DNA from: Armatimonadota bacterium
GTDB lineage: Bacteria; Armatimonadota; Armatimonadia; Armatimonadales; Armatimonadaceae
NCBI GenBank assembly: GCA_014380985.1
Contig: JACMIU010000102.1
Location: 1 to 15,447, forward strand
Direction: 5' to 3'
Length of the DNA: 15,447 nucleotides
Shown: positions 1-5,633 of the stretch, piece after piece
Layout of the letters: each line of letters starts with the position of its first letter
Numbering within the stretch: the first letter of the stretch is position 1
Position numbers and translations under genes: made by a program
The notes under the pieces: generated by a model
Database searches by the model: none
Told to the model about the DNA's origin: nothing
The model's input: only the letters and a program-made list of their open reading frames with translations

Positions 1-1
1 A

Positions 2-190
2 CCGGGCGGGATTTTAGACAACTACACCGCGATCATCTATGACCCGACCGGCGCGGTGATGCAAGCCAACCGCTACAACTATTCTAATTGGGACGATCCC
101 GCGTTCGCCAAAGTCAAGCGAATGTTCGGCGGCGATCTTGTTTGGGCGGAACCATTCGGCGGCGGGTGGTATCGGTGCGGCTTTACGTAG
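2..190 (+). CDS. 3' end of an unrecognised protein (partial)
   Basis: The frame beginning at base 2 is open for 62 codons and ends at the TAG at 188-190, so this is the C-terminal part of a gene that starts left of the window. The fragment is rich in aromatic residues and glycine. It includes the stretch YTAIIYDPTGAVMQANRYNY and ends in a Gly/Trp-rich tail (EPFGGGWYRCGFT). No family is recognised and no membrane segment is visible. Its last 8 bases overlap the end of the leftward LigB-like gene, so the two genes converge with no room for a terminator between them. Codon use matches the neighbouring genes, and I take it to be a real gene because the frame stays open into the overlap and the composition looks protein-like. 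Function unknown. Confidence 0.55.
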   Translation, partial: PGGILDNYTAIIYDPTGAVMQANRYNYSNWDDPAFAKVKRMFGGDLVWAEPFGGGWYRCGFT

Positions 191-1016
191 CCCCGAATTG
201 AACCGGAGCGTAGGCGGCAACCGCCATGCCAAAGTACGTGGGGGCTTCGTAGGACAACAGTTCGCCGCGCATCGGCGTATGTCCGAGTGCGCCCGCGAGT
301 ATCAGCGTTTGGTAGTAAGCGTCTACTTTCGCGTCTTCGAGGAACTCCGGGGGCCAGTGGAGCAGTTGCTCGAAATCGTCGCGCTCCAAAACGTCGCACA
401 TCGCCGCGTCGTGTGCTTGCGCGGCAGAGTCGTAGCCGTAAGGCCCGGCGGGGTCGTGCGCGTGCGCTTGGTCGCCCGACGCGATTAAGGCGACGCGCTT
501 GCCGCTTTTTGTCGCGGCTTCGGCAATCGCCACGCCGACGCGCACGAGTGTTTCACGCGGCAGACTCGGCGACGGAGCCAGCACCACGATTTTCGCTCGC
601 GGCGCGAACGGGTGCGCCACAAACCAGAGCGGAATGAGTGCGCCCCAATCGAGTGGTAGCACCGCGTCCGCGCCGTTCTTCTCGCCCGCCAATCGGTAGA
701 ACGGCAATTCGTGCGTCTCGCCCGCCGCGATAATTTGCCGCGCCAAATCCGTATCCACGCCGAACGCGGCTTTAATATAGCGACCGTCCGGCACATCTAA
801 CATTCCCGCCGCGTGTGCCGTCATCCCGACCGACACGCCTTCGGCGGGCATCAAGCCGTGCGGCGTCACGACGACCACGGTTTCCGGCTGTGTCGCCGCG
901 CAACGGTCGCCGAGATTCCGCATCGCGGCGCGGGTTTGTGCCATCGTCGCCGGATCACCGGCGATTTGCGAAACAATATCGCCCCCGTGCGGGGCTATGG
1001 CGGCGAAGGTTAGCAT
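183..1016 (-). CDS. LigB-type extradiol dioxygenase-like protein
   Basis: This 277-residue protein resembles class III extradiol ring-cleavage dioxygenases (LigB/DODA superfamily, which also contains MEMO-like proteins). What I see is an N-terminal APHGG with His10, a TPHG motif after a hydrophobic strand with His53, PLDWG near 121-125, and an SGDQAHAHDP segment (180-189) with His185 and His187. The C-terminal EAPTYFGMAVAAY fits the way many family members end. His10, His53 and the 185/187 histidines are the likely metal ligands. In true dioxygenases of this family Fe(II) opens catechol rings, but many homologues have no known substrate and some work beside AMMECR1 and radical SAM proteins. 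Neither partner is visible here. The gene starts 36 bp after the oxidoreductase on the same strand and probably shares its transcript. The ring-opening function is inferred from the fold only. Confidence 0.8.
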   Translation of the reverse strand: MLTFAAIAPHGGDIVSQIAGDPATMAQTRAAMRNLGDRCAATQPETVVVVTPHGLMPAEGVSVGMTAHAAGMLDVPDGRYIKAAFGVDTDLARQIIAAGETHELPFYRLAGEKNGADAVLPLDWGALIPLWFVAHPFAPRAKIVVLAPSPSLPRETLVRVGVAIAEAATKSGKRVALIASGDQAHAHDPAGPYGYDSAAQAHDAAMCDVLERDDFEQLLHWPPEFLEDAKVDAYYQTLILAGALGHTPMRGELLSYEAPTYFGMAVAAYAPVQFGAT

Positions 1017-1052
1017 GATGATTCTTCAAACTTCCCCCGCGGGAGATGCTGC

Positions 1053-2159
1053 CTACTCGTCCAGCATCCCGTCCGACAAGCCCATCGGCAGTATCGCCGG
1101 GCGCGGCGTGGTGCTGGTCATCTGGTAGTGGCTTCCGGTGTCCGAAGAATCGTGAAAGCCCCACATCGCCTCTAAAACGTGATACGCCAGTTCGCCGGAG
1201 GCACGGTGCGCCCGTCCCGAACGCACGGCATACGCGATGTCCGCCGCGCCGATACCGCGGTTGTTGCCCGCGTAGCCGTAGGCGAGCGGGACTTCCTTGA
1301 ACTCGCCCGACTTCGCGGTTTTCAGCATGACCGTGCCGCCGAAGCCGTTCGGGTCGGGGACTTGCAACGTTCCCTCTGTGCCGAAAATCGTGATCGGGGA
1401 GCCGTGCGGCGCACCGTACACATCGAACGACGTGACAAGGGTTCCCACCACGCCGCTTTCAAAGTCCATCACGCCCGCGATATGCGTCGGAACATCCACC
1501 TCGATCACGGTTCCTTTGAGCGGTTCGGAAGTAATGACACGCTTATCGAAGGTTTTGCGCGTCGAACCGGTGATACGCCGAATGCCGCCGAGCATATTAA
1601 CAAGTGCGGTCAGGTAATACGGGCCCATGTCGAACATCGGGCCGCCGCCCGACTTGTAGTAAAACTCCGGCGCGGGATGCCACGATTCATGCCCGCGTCC
1701 CATCATGAACGCTTGCGCGGCGACCGGCGTCCCTATCCAGCCTTCGTCAATTAACTTGCGGCACGTTTGATGCCCGCCGCCGAGGAATGTATCGGGGGCG
1801 CAACCGACGCGAAGCCCGCGCTCCGCCGCCATCGTCAGCAACTCGCGCCCTTGCTCGCGGGTGATACAAAGCGGCTTTTCGACGTGAACGTGCTTGCCGG
1901 ATTCAATAACCGCCTTGCTGACCGCGTGATGCGCCGCCGGAATCGTCAGGTTGACCACGATCTCAATTTCGGGGTCGGCTAACAGTTCTTCGGGGGTGTA
2001 GGCTTTGGCGACGCCGTGTTGCTCGGCTTTCGCTCTGGCGCGGGACAAATCGAGGTCGGCGCAAGCGGCGATTTCGAGAATCGGGTAGGTTTTGGTCGCG
2101 CCGAAGTAGGCGTCCGATATATTGCCGCATCCGATGATGCCGAACTTGGTTGGGGTCAT
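1053..2159 (-). CDS. Gfo/Idh/MocA family NAD(P)-dependent oxidoreductase
   Basis: The protein is 368 residues long. An N-terminal Rossmann fold carries GIIGCGNIS (7-15). The family's EKP catalytic motif is at 94-96 in the context HVHVEKPLC, where the lysine normally takes part in catalysis. A GGGPMFDMGPYYLTALV segment in the C-terminal alpha/beta domain is typical of the subgroup acting on sugars or cyclitols. Such enzymes oxidise or reduce a hydroxyl on a sugar-like substrate in the cytoplasm; the substrate cannot be read from the sequence. The frame is open upstream to 2303, but the Rossmann motif begins just after the ATG at 2157-2159, so I start there. A TTTAGGA-like element about 15 nt upstream is a poor ribosome site. 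The LigB-like gene follows 36 bp downstream, suggesting a two-gene transcript. Such oxidoreductases are very common in Armatimonadota. Confidence 0.92.
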   Translation of the reverse strand: MTPTKFGIIGCGNISDAYFGATKTYPILEIAACADLDLSRARAKAEQHGVAKAYTPEELLADPEIEIVVNLTIPAAHHAVSKAVIESGKHVHVEKPLCITREQGRELLTMAAERGLRVGCAPDTFLGGGHQTCRKLIDEGWIGTPVAAQAFMMGRGHESWHPAPEFYYKSGGGPMFDMGPYYLTALVNMLGGIRRITGSTRKTFDKRVITSEPLKGTVIEVDVPTHIAGVMDFESGVVGTLVTSFDVYGAPHGSPITIFGTEGTLQVPDPNGFGGTVMLKTAKSGEFKEVPLAYGYAGNNRGIGAADIAYAVRSGRAHRASGELAYHVLEAMWGFHDSSDTGSHYQMTSTTPRPAILPMGLSDGMLDE

Positions 2160-2185
2160 AAAGGTTTTGTTTTTCCTAAACGGTT

Positions 2186-2260
2186 GGAATCCTGCCGCAT
2201 ACGCAGTTGCTACGGCGCGGAAGTAGGTTTCGCAAAGCATCCCCCGGATTCCTGCCGGAT
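2186..2260. repeat. Imperfect 15-bp direct repeat pair upstream of the oxidoreductase
   Basis: The 143-bp gap between the toxin gene and the oxidoreductase holds two near-identical 15-mers in the same orientation: GGAATCCTGCCGCAT at 2186-2200 and GGATTCCTGCCGGAT at 2246-2260. They match at 13 of 15 positions and start exactly 60 bp apart. On the leftward (coding) strand both read as CGGCAGGA followed by an A/T-rich pair and CC. The unit lies in the oxidoreductase leader and could be paired binding sites for a regulator, or an interspersed repeat. I know of no regulator for it. Confidence 0.4.
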
Positions 2261-2302
2261 GTCGGAAAGTTTCTCCCCGGCAACGCGCCCGGTCGGTTTC
2301 CA

Positions 2303-2671
2303 TCAGTCAACGGTTTCCGTATCGGTATCGGTCGGTTCCAGCAAGCCGCTCAAGCCATCGAGGATTTGCCGAACCCGGCGCGGCGACAACTTGCCGATAG
2401 CGTCGGTCATTTCGCTTTTGTTGAACGTGTACAACTGCGACACGACGACAACGCTCTGCTCCGGCAGATTGCCTTCGCTTACCTCAAGCAAAATGTTGTT
2501 CGGGTCTTGGGCGCGTCGCAGATTGGTTGTCAAGGAAGCCACGATAATCGTTCGGAGGCGACCCGCGTTGAACCGGTCGTTTTGTAGCACGACAACCGGG
2601 CGAAGGAAACCGGGTTCAGAGTCGGTCGGTATGCCGAAATCAACCCAAAACAGGTCGCCTTGTTGAATCAT
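2303..2671 (-). CDS. MazF/PemK-type endoribonuclease toxin
   Basis: This 122-residue protein has the hallmarks of the MazF/PemK/Kid fold. It opens with a GDLFWVDFG strand (5-13). RPVVVLQND at 24-32 holds the conserved arginine-proline. TIIVASLTTN at 41-50 has the threonine usual in the active-site strand. SVVVVSQLYTFNKSEM (73-88) corresponds to the family's SVVLLDQIRTVDKSRL-like segment. Toxins of this kind cut mRNA at short sequences until bound by their antitoxin. The ATG overlaps the antitoxin stop codon by 4 bases, which is classical for such pairs and implies coupled translation. The length is close to the usual 105-120 residues, with a slightly long acidic Thr/Asp-rich tail (113-122). 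The cleavage site cannot be predicted. Confidence 0.88.
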   Translation of the reverse strand: MIQQGDLFWVDFGIPTDSEPGFLRPVVVLQNDRFNAGRLRTIIVASLTTNLRRAQDPNNILLEVSEGNLPEQSVVVVSQLYTFNKSEMTDAIGKLSPRRVRQILDGLSGLLEPTDTDTETVD

Positions 2672-2922
2672 TCGTCGCCGTCCTCCGCCTCGTATTCACG
2701 CAGGTTTCGCGCCATTCGCTGACGCATCGAAGCCATCATCGCTTTTTCCCCGGCGTCGGGATAGTCCGCGTAGGCGTCCTCAATGCATTCGGCTTCGGTT
2801 CGCGTGTCTACTGTTACGGGTGGCACGACGACATAAACGGTGGTCTGGTCTTTCAAGAAAACCCCGGCGGGAAGGCGAATCTGCCCCGCCTCGACAACGG
2901 CTTGATAGGTGATAACGCTCAT
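2668..2922 (-). CDS. Antitoxin partner of the MazF-type toxin
   Basis: The 84-residue protein starts with MSVITYQAVVEAGQIRLP, a short beta-rich segment like those opening small AbrB-like or AF2212-type antitoxins (ITYEAVVENGQIRLP is a common version). It continues to VYVVVPPV at about 29-36. The C-terminal half is helical and charged, ends in EYEAEDGDE and probably wraps the toxin. The frame could begin at a GTG at 2938-2940, but I prefer the ATG at 2920-2922. The homologous segment begins there, and a TATACT -10-like box lies only 6 nt before that ATG. This gene precedes the toxin and overlaps it by 4 bases. Such antitoxins usually repress their own promoter, which would lie at 2923-2960. 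The TA pairing is secure; the antitoxin subfamily is less so. Confidence 0.82.
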   Translation of the reverse strand: MSVITYQAVVEAGQIRLPAGVFLKDQTTVYVVVPPVTVDTRTEAECIEDAYADYPDAGEKAMMASMRQRMARNLREYEAEDGDE

Positions 2923-2928
2923 GGGAAA

Positions 2929-2934
2929 AGTATA
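2929..2934 (-). promoter_or_regulatory. Candidate -10 box of the toxin-antitoxin operon
   Basis: On the leftward strand this reads TATACT and ends 6 nt before the antitoxin ATG. Initiation at the normal distance from a -10 would fall on or beside the A of the ATG, giving a leaderless message. There is no Shine-Dalgarno sequence before that ATG. A matching -35 is not visible, so the call rests on the hexamer and its position. Confidence 0.4.
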
Positions 2935-3007
2935 CCGCACCGCTCGTGCGACGCGCCGCGAAAAAGGAGGCGCGAACGTGACCGCCTACATCGTGCGTGT
3001 GCCGGGT

Positions 3008-3502
3008 CTACGCCACGTCCAAGAGAATCAGTGCGTCACCGGGCTGCACCAACGCTTTGTTCAACGCCGGAATCGAGCGCACGATGCCAGCGACCTCGGA
3101 CTTGATTTCGCTAAACACCTTCATCGCCTCAATCAAGCCGACTACCTGCCCGACCTCGACCGAATCGCCTACCTCGACTAATGGCGGGTCGCCCGGTGAT
3201 GCCGTGCGGTAGAACACGCCCATAATCGGGGCTTCGATGCGCACTCCCGGCGTATCGGCGACTTCGGGCAGGAGCGATTCGTCGTTAGCAAGGTCGGGCG
3301 CGGCTTCCGCGTTTGCCATGGCGGGCGAAGCGGCAACCGCCACGGTGGTTTGGACGCGCCCCGCGAAAAACTCCGCCGTGCGAAGCGTGACGCGCACGTC
3401 GCCGTTTTCGTAGCGCAGTTCGGTCAGGTCGTGTTTTTCGAGAAGCGCGGACAGGCGTCGCACGTCATCGGGAGTAATCGGGGAAAGAGGGTCGGTAGTC
3501 AC
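3008..3502 (-). CDS. accB: Biotin carboxyl carrier protein of acetyl-CoA carboxylase
   Basis: AccB carries the biotin that moves CO2 from biotin carboxylase (AccC) to the carboxyltransferase in the first step of fatty-acid synthesis. The protein has 164 residues. It starts with a helical segment (8-25) followed by LRYENGDVRVTL, as in bacterial AccB, and then an Ala/Pro linker (about 52-88). The C-terminal biotinyl domain has APIMGVFYR (91-99) and the biotin site EAMK, with Lys128 as the modified residue. It ends in the usual PGDALILLD. The start is a GTG at 3500-3502. It is forced, because an in-frame TAG lies five codons upstream (3515-3517). The gene usually sits next to accC, but here an anti-sigma-like gene lies upstream and a toxin-antitoxin pair downstream, so accC must be elsewhere. 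Confidence 0.95.
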   Translation of the reverse strand: MTTDPLSPITPDDVRRLSALLEKHDLTELRYENGDVRVTLRTAEFFAGRVQTTVAVAASPAMANAEAAPDLANDESLLPEVADTPGVRIEAPIMGVFYRTASPGDPPLVEVGDSVEVGQVVGLIEAMKVFSEIKSEVAGIVRSIPALNKALVQPGDALILLDVA

Positions 3503-3517
3503 GGGAAAAATCTTCTA

Positions 3518-3542
3518 CGCCGCGACGCAAACGGGCGCGGCG
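3518..3542 (-). terminator. GC hairpin between the anti-sigma-like gene and accB
   Basis: CGCCGCG at 3518-3524 and CGCGGCG at 3536-3542 form a perfect 7-bp stem with an 11-nt loop. In the leftward direction the stem is followed after about 7 nt by a run of five T (3506-3510), right before the accB GTG. This resembles an intrinsic terminator for the anti-sigma-like transcript, but the U-tract is set further from the stem than usual. It could equally be a leader structure affecting accB translation. Confidence 0.35.
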
Positions 3543-3591
3543 ATAGGCTAACGCATGGTAGCATTCCGCGTCCGTTTCGTCAACGTCCCGC

Positions 3592-4629
3592 CTATTGTTT
3601 AATCGGTGCGCTGACAATGCTGAAGGTCGGGTTGTTTTGAGCGACGACGGCTCCGCCGCGCAAGGTATCGTGGCTAATGCGACGTCCGGCGTTGGCGAGT
3701 TGCGAACCGAGACGGATGTAGCCGTCGTTGTTTTCGCGTTCGCCCACGGTCATTCCGGCTACAGTGGTGGCGGGGCTGACGGTCGGCTCTTTCACGACGG
3801 GTTTTTCGACGGCGGCGACCACGGAAGCGGGTTTCACGGGCGCGATTTGCGGCGCGGTCGGTAGCGTCTCCGGCGCGGGCGCGGTTGTTTCGGCAACCAC
3901 GGGCGCAGACTTGCTGGCGACTACGGCGGGCTGGACGCGCACCGGTTTAGGCGTGGCAATAGCGACTTGCGGGGCGGTTTTCTTGAGCGCGACCGGGGCG
4001 ACGACTGCCGGTTTCGGCGCGGATTTAGCCACCGAAACGGCGGCAACAACGGTTTGCGGCGCGGGAGCCACCGGTTTCGCGGTAGCGACGACCGACTTAG
4101 CAACGACGACGGGCTTAGCCACGGGCTTCGCGGCGACAACCACGGAGGCGGGCTTCACGGTTTCCACCGACTTCGCTTTTTCGGCGACCGGTTTCACCGT
4201 AGCAACCACCGTCTCCGGTTTTGCTTCCGGTAGGGCGACCGGGTTTTGTGCCATCATCGCACCTTGACGCGGCAAGGCGAAGAAGGCGATTCCGGCAACC
4301 GCCGCGACACCGACCGCGACGCGCACCGGCACGGGGTTCAAAAACGCGAACGCCGCCACGAATCGCTGGGCGAACGTCGGCTTGCGGTATGTTGCCGCCG
4401 CGATTCGGGCGGAAAGCGACGCCGGGGGGTAGGCGGTCGGCAGTTGACCCCACGCCGATTTCGCCGCTTTGGCGAACGCCCATTCGCTCGCGCAGGCGGG
4501 GCAGTTTCCGATATGCGCCGTCACGAAAGCGCGTTCGGCACTCGTTGCGCGACCGTCGCGCACCGACTCCATATCGAGGCGCACGGCGGCGCAGACGGCG
4601 GAAGTGTTGCTGTTTTCTTCGGATGACAT
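3592..4629 (-). CDS. Membrane-anchored anti-sigma-like protein with Ala/Pro/Lys/Val-rich tether
   Basis: The first 50 of 345 residues look like a zinc-binding anti-sigma (ZAS/zf-HC2) domain: Cys13, a helix, then H39-x3-C43-x2-C46 in TAHIGNCPACASEW. One TM segment follows at about 101-119 (VRVAVGVAAVAGIAFFAL). Residues 131-285 are a low-complexity tether built on repeated AKPV, AKSV, VVAA and KPA units, and a more ordinary 60-residue tail (286-345) lies outside the membrane. In known cases the ZAS domain holds an ECF sigma factor at the membrane until a signal releases it. No sigma-factor gene is adjacent in this window, which is unusual. The ATG at 4627-4629 has an AGGAG 14 nt upstream, too far for a strong ribosome site. 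The sigma partner and signal are unknown. Confidence 0.75.
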   Translation of the reverse strand: MSSEENSNTSAVCAAVRLDMESVRDGRATSAERAFVTAHIGNCPACASEWAFAKAAKSAWGQLPTAYPPASLSARIAAATYRKPTFAQRFVAAFAFLNPVPVRVAVGVAAVAGIAFFALPRQGAMMAQNPVALPEAKPETVVATVKPVAEKAKSVETVKPASVVVAAKPVAKPVVVAKSVVATAKPVAPAPQTVVAAVSVAKSAPKPAVVAPVALKKTAPQVAIATPKPVRVQPAVVASKSAPVVAETTAPAPETLPTAPQIAPVKPASVVAAVEKPVVKEPTVSPATTVAGMTVGERENNDGYIRLGSQLANAGRRISHDTLRGGAVVAQNNPTFSIVSAPIKQ

Positions 4630-4683
4630 AACGACGAATCAAACTCCTGATCAAACTTCTGGCGGCGCGAACATTTGCGGGTA

Positions 4684-4697
4684 CTATACACGTATAG
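4684..4697. promoter_or_regulatory. CTATAC/GTATAG inverted repeat in the divergent control region
   Basis: CTATAC (4684-4689) and GTATAG (4692-4697) form a perfect 6-bp inverted repeat around a 2-bp centre. It lies in the 220-bp gap between the leftward anti-sigma-like gene and the rightward small membrane-protein gene. A third CTATAC is at 4726-4731 and a TATAAT hexamer at 4702-4707 (+). The spacing suits a dimeric DNA-binding protein that could control both directions. No convincing -35 accompanies the hexamer, so promoter positions stay open. Confidence 0.4.
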
Positions 4698-4708
4698 AAT
4701 CTATAATC

Positions 4709-4739
4709 GGTTTGCTGCGTATTTTCTATACGGCAAACC
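4709..4739. promoter_or_regulatory. Bulged stem-loop in the divergent control region
   Basis: GGTTTGC (4709-4715) pairs with GCAAACC (4733-4739). Directly inside, CGTAT (4718-4722) pairs with ATACG (4728-4732). Together they give a 12-bp stem with a 2-nt bulge (TG, 4716-4717) and a 5-nt loop. It lies about 110 bp before the rightward small-protein gene. No U-tract follows on either strand, so it is not a standard terminator. It could be an RNA leader structure or an operator. Confidence 0.4.
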
Positions 4740-4849
4740 CGCGCCCGTTCGTTCTCCGTTGGAGGGGATGCCGGGCGGGAAAGTTTCACAAAATTACGCG
4801 GTCACGGCGGGGTCGTAAATCCTCGTACAGGCGCAGACGGTATCTACCC

Positions 4850-5107
4850 ATGAGTAATGAAAACGAACCCAAAGGCAGACTTGGCGACTTCAAGTTCAAC
4901 ACGGTCGGGCGCGAAGACGTGGCGGCGGAAGTTCTCCGCCCGCACGTTGACCCGGCAATCAAAACGCGCAATTTGATTCTCTCGCTGGTCGCGGTGGCAA
5001 CGCTTGCCGGGATTCTGTATTATTCTTTCCAAAAAGAAGGCAAGAAGATTTTCGCCCCGCCCGCCGTCAATAAGCCGTTCGAGCGTCCCGAAATCAACGT
5101 GAACTAA
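4850..5107 (+). CDS. Small single-TM protein, unknown function
   Basis: This 85-residue protein has a charged cytoplasmic N-terminal part (MSNENEPKGRLGDFKF), one TM helix at about 41-58 (NLILSLVAVATLAGILYY) and a short basic/proline tail ending in PFERPEINVN. No family is recognised. The frame is open much further upstream, into the opposite strand of the anti-sigma-like gene, but the protein-like composition begins at this ATG. The upstream sequence has no good Shine-Dalgarno element. The gene ends 15 bp before the zinc-ribbon gene and is the first of three rightward genes ending with mnmE. A role alongside the next membrane protein is inference only. Confidence 0.7.
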   Translation: MSNENEPKGRLGDFKFNTVGREDVAAEVLRPHVDPAIKTRNLILSLVAVATLAGILYYSFQKEGKKIFAPPAVNKPFERPEINVN

Positions 5108-5122
5108 AGGCGGCACGAACGT

Positions 5123-5626
5123 ATGGCAACGGCAAGCGCGGGACGAACTATCTGCGGCAACTGCGGGGCGAACAACTTCGAGACGCAAGCGGCGTGCTGG
5201 AAATGCGGCAAAACGCTGGCTGGGACGGGCATCGCGCTGTCCGCCGCGCCTCGCCTCGCCGATAGCGTCGCCGTGGTCGCCGCGCCCGCTACCGTTGACC
5301 CGGCGGTCGCGCAGTGGACGGCGATACTCGGAGGGCTACTCGTTCCCATCGTGATGCTTCCGGTCGGGCTGGCGTTCCTGATGTGGGACGACCGGCGCAA
5401 GGTCGAAGTCGGGCGCACCGCGACCATCGCGTCGCTGGTTGGCACGTTGTTCCACGCGATTTTTACCTACTTTGCGGTCGCGGGGGTGGTCGGCATGGCA
5501 ATGAAAATGCTTCCCGGCGCGGTGGATAAAGCAAAGGCGGGGCAGTCGGAGCCCGCACCCGACTTCAACGAGGATGTCAAACCGCTGGAGTTGCCCGGCA
5601 TCCCGCCGATGGCTCCCGCGAAATGA
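5123..5626 (+). CDS. Zinc-ribbon membrane protein, unknown function
   Basis: The 167-residue protein begins with a zinc ribbon, CGNCGANN (11-18) and CWKCGK (25-30). The CxxC pairs are spaced like those of the zinc-ribbon modules found at the start of many uncharacterised bacterial membrane proteins. After an Ala/Val-rich linker come two hydrophobic segments at about 67-87 (WTAILGGLLVPIVMLPVGLAF) and 100-125 (ATIASLVGTLFHAIFTYFAVAGV). A short basic loop (DDRRKVEVGR) separates them. The C-terminal 40 residues are soluble and proline-rich. AAAGG about 15 nt before the ATG may serve the ribosome. It sits 15 bp after the small TM gene and 7 bp before mnmE, so a common transcript is likely. Function is unknown and a link to tRNA modification is not implied. 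Confidence 0.75.
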   Translation: MATASAGRTICGNCGANNFETQAACWKCGKTLAGTGIALSAAPRLADSVAVVAAPATVDPAVAQWTAILGGLLVPIVMLPVGLAFLMWDDRRKVEVGRTATIASLVGTLFHAIFTYFAVAGVVGMAMKMLPGAVDKAKAGQSEPAPDFNEDVKPLELPGIPPMAPAK

Positions 5627-5633
5627 CAACAAA

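Noticed and set aside
2160..2303. N-terminal extension of the oxidoreductase to 2303
   Set aside because: The Rossmann motif starts right after the ATG at 2159. The added 48 residues have no family match and cover the direct-repeat region.
2952..2974. Six-base GC stem (CGCGCC/GGCGCG) downstream of accB
   Set aside because: The stem is short, the loop is 11 nt and no U-tract follows in the leftward direction. The match is expected by chance at this base composition.
3728..4267. Long open frame (179 codons) opposite the anti-sigma tether
   Set aside because: It lies wholly on the antisense strand of the Ala/Pro/Lys/Val repeat, whose base bias keeps several frames open. The product is a Thr/Ala/Gly repeat without protein-like features.
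4768..4818. Sixteen-codon leader frame after GGAGGGG in the divergent region
   Set aside because: The GGAGG is only 2 nt from the ATG, too close for normal initiation. The product has no recognisable features and the frame is not linked to the downstream gene.
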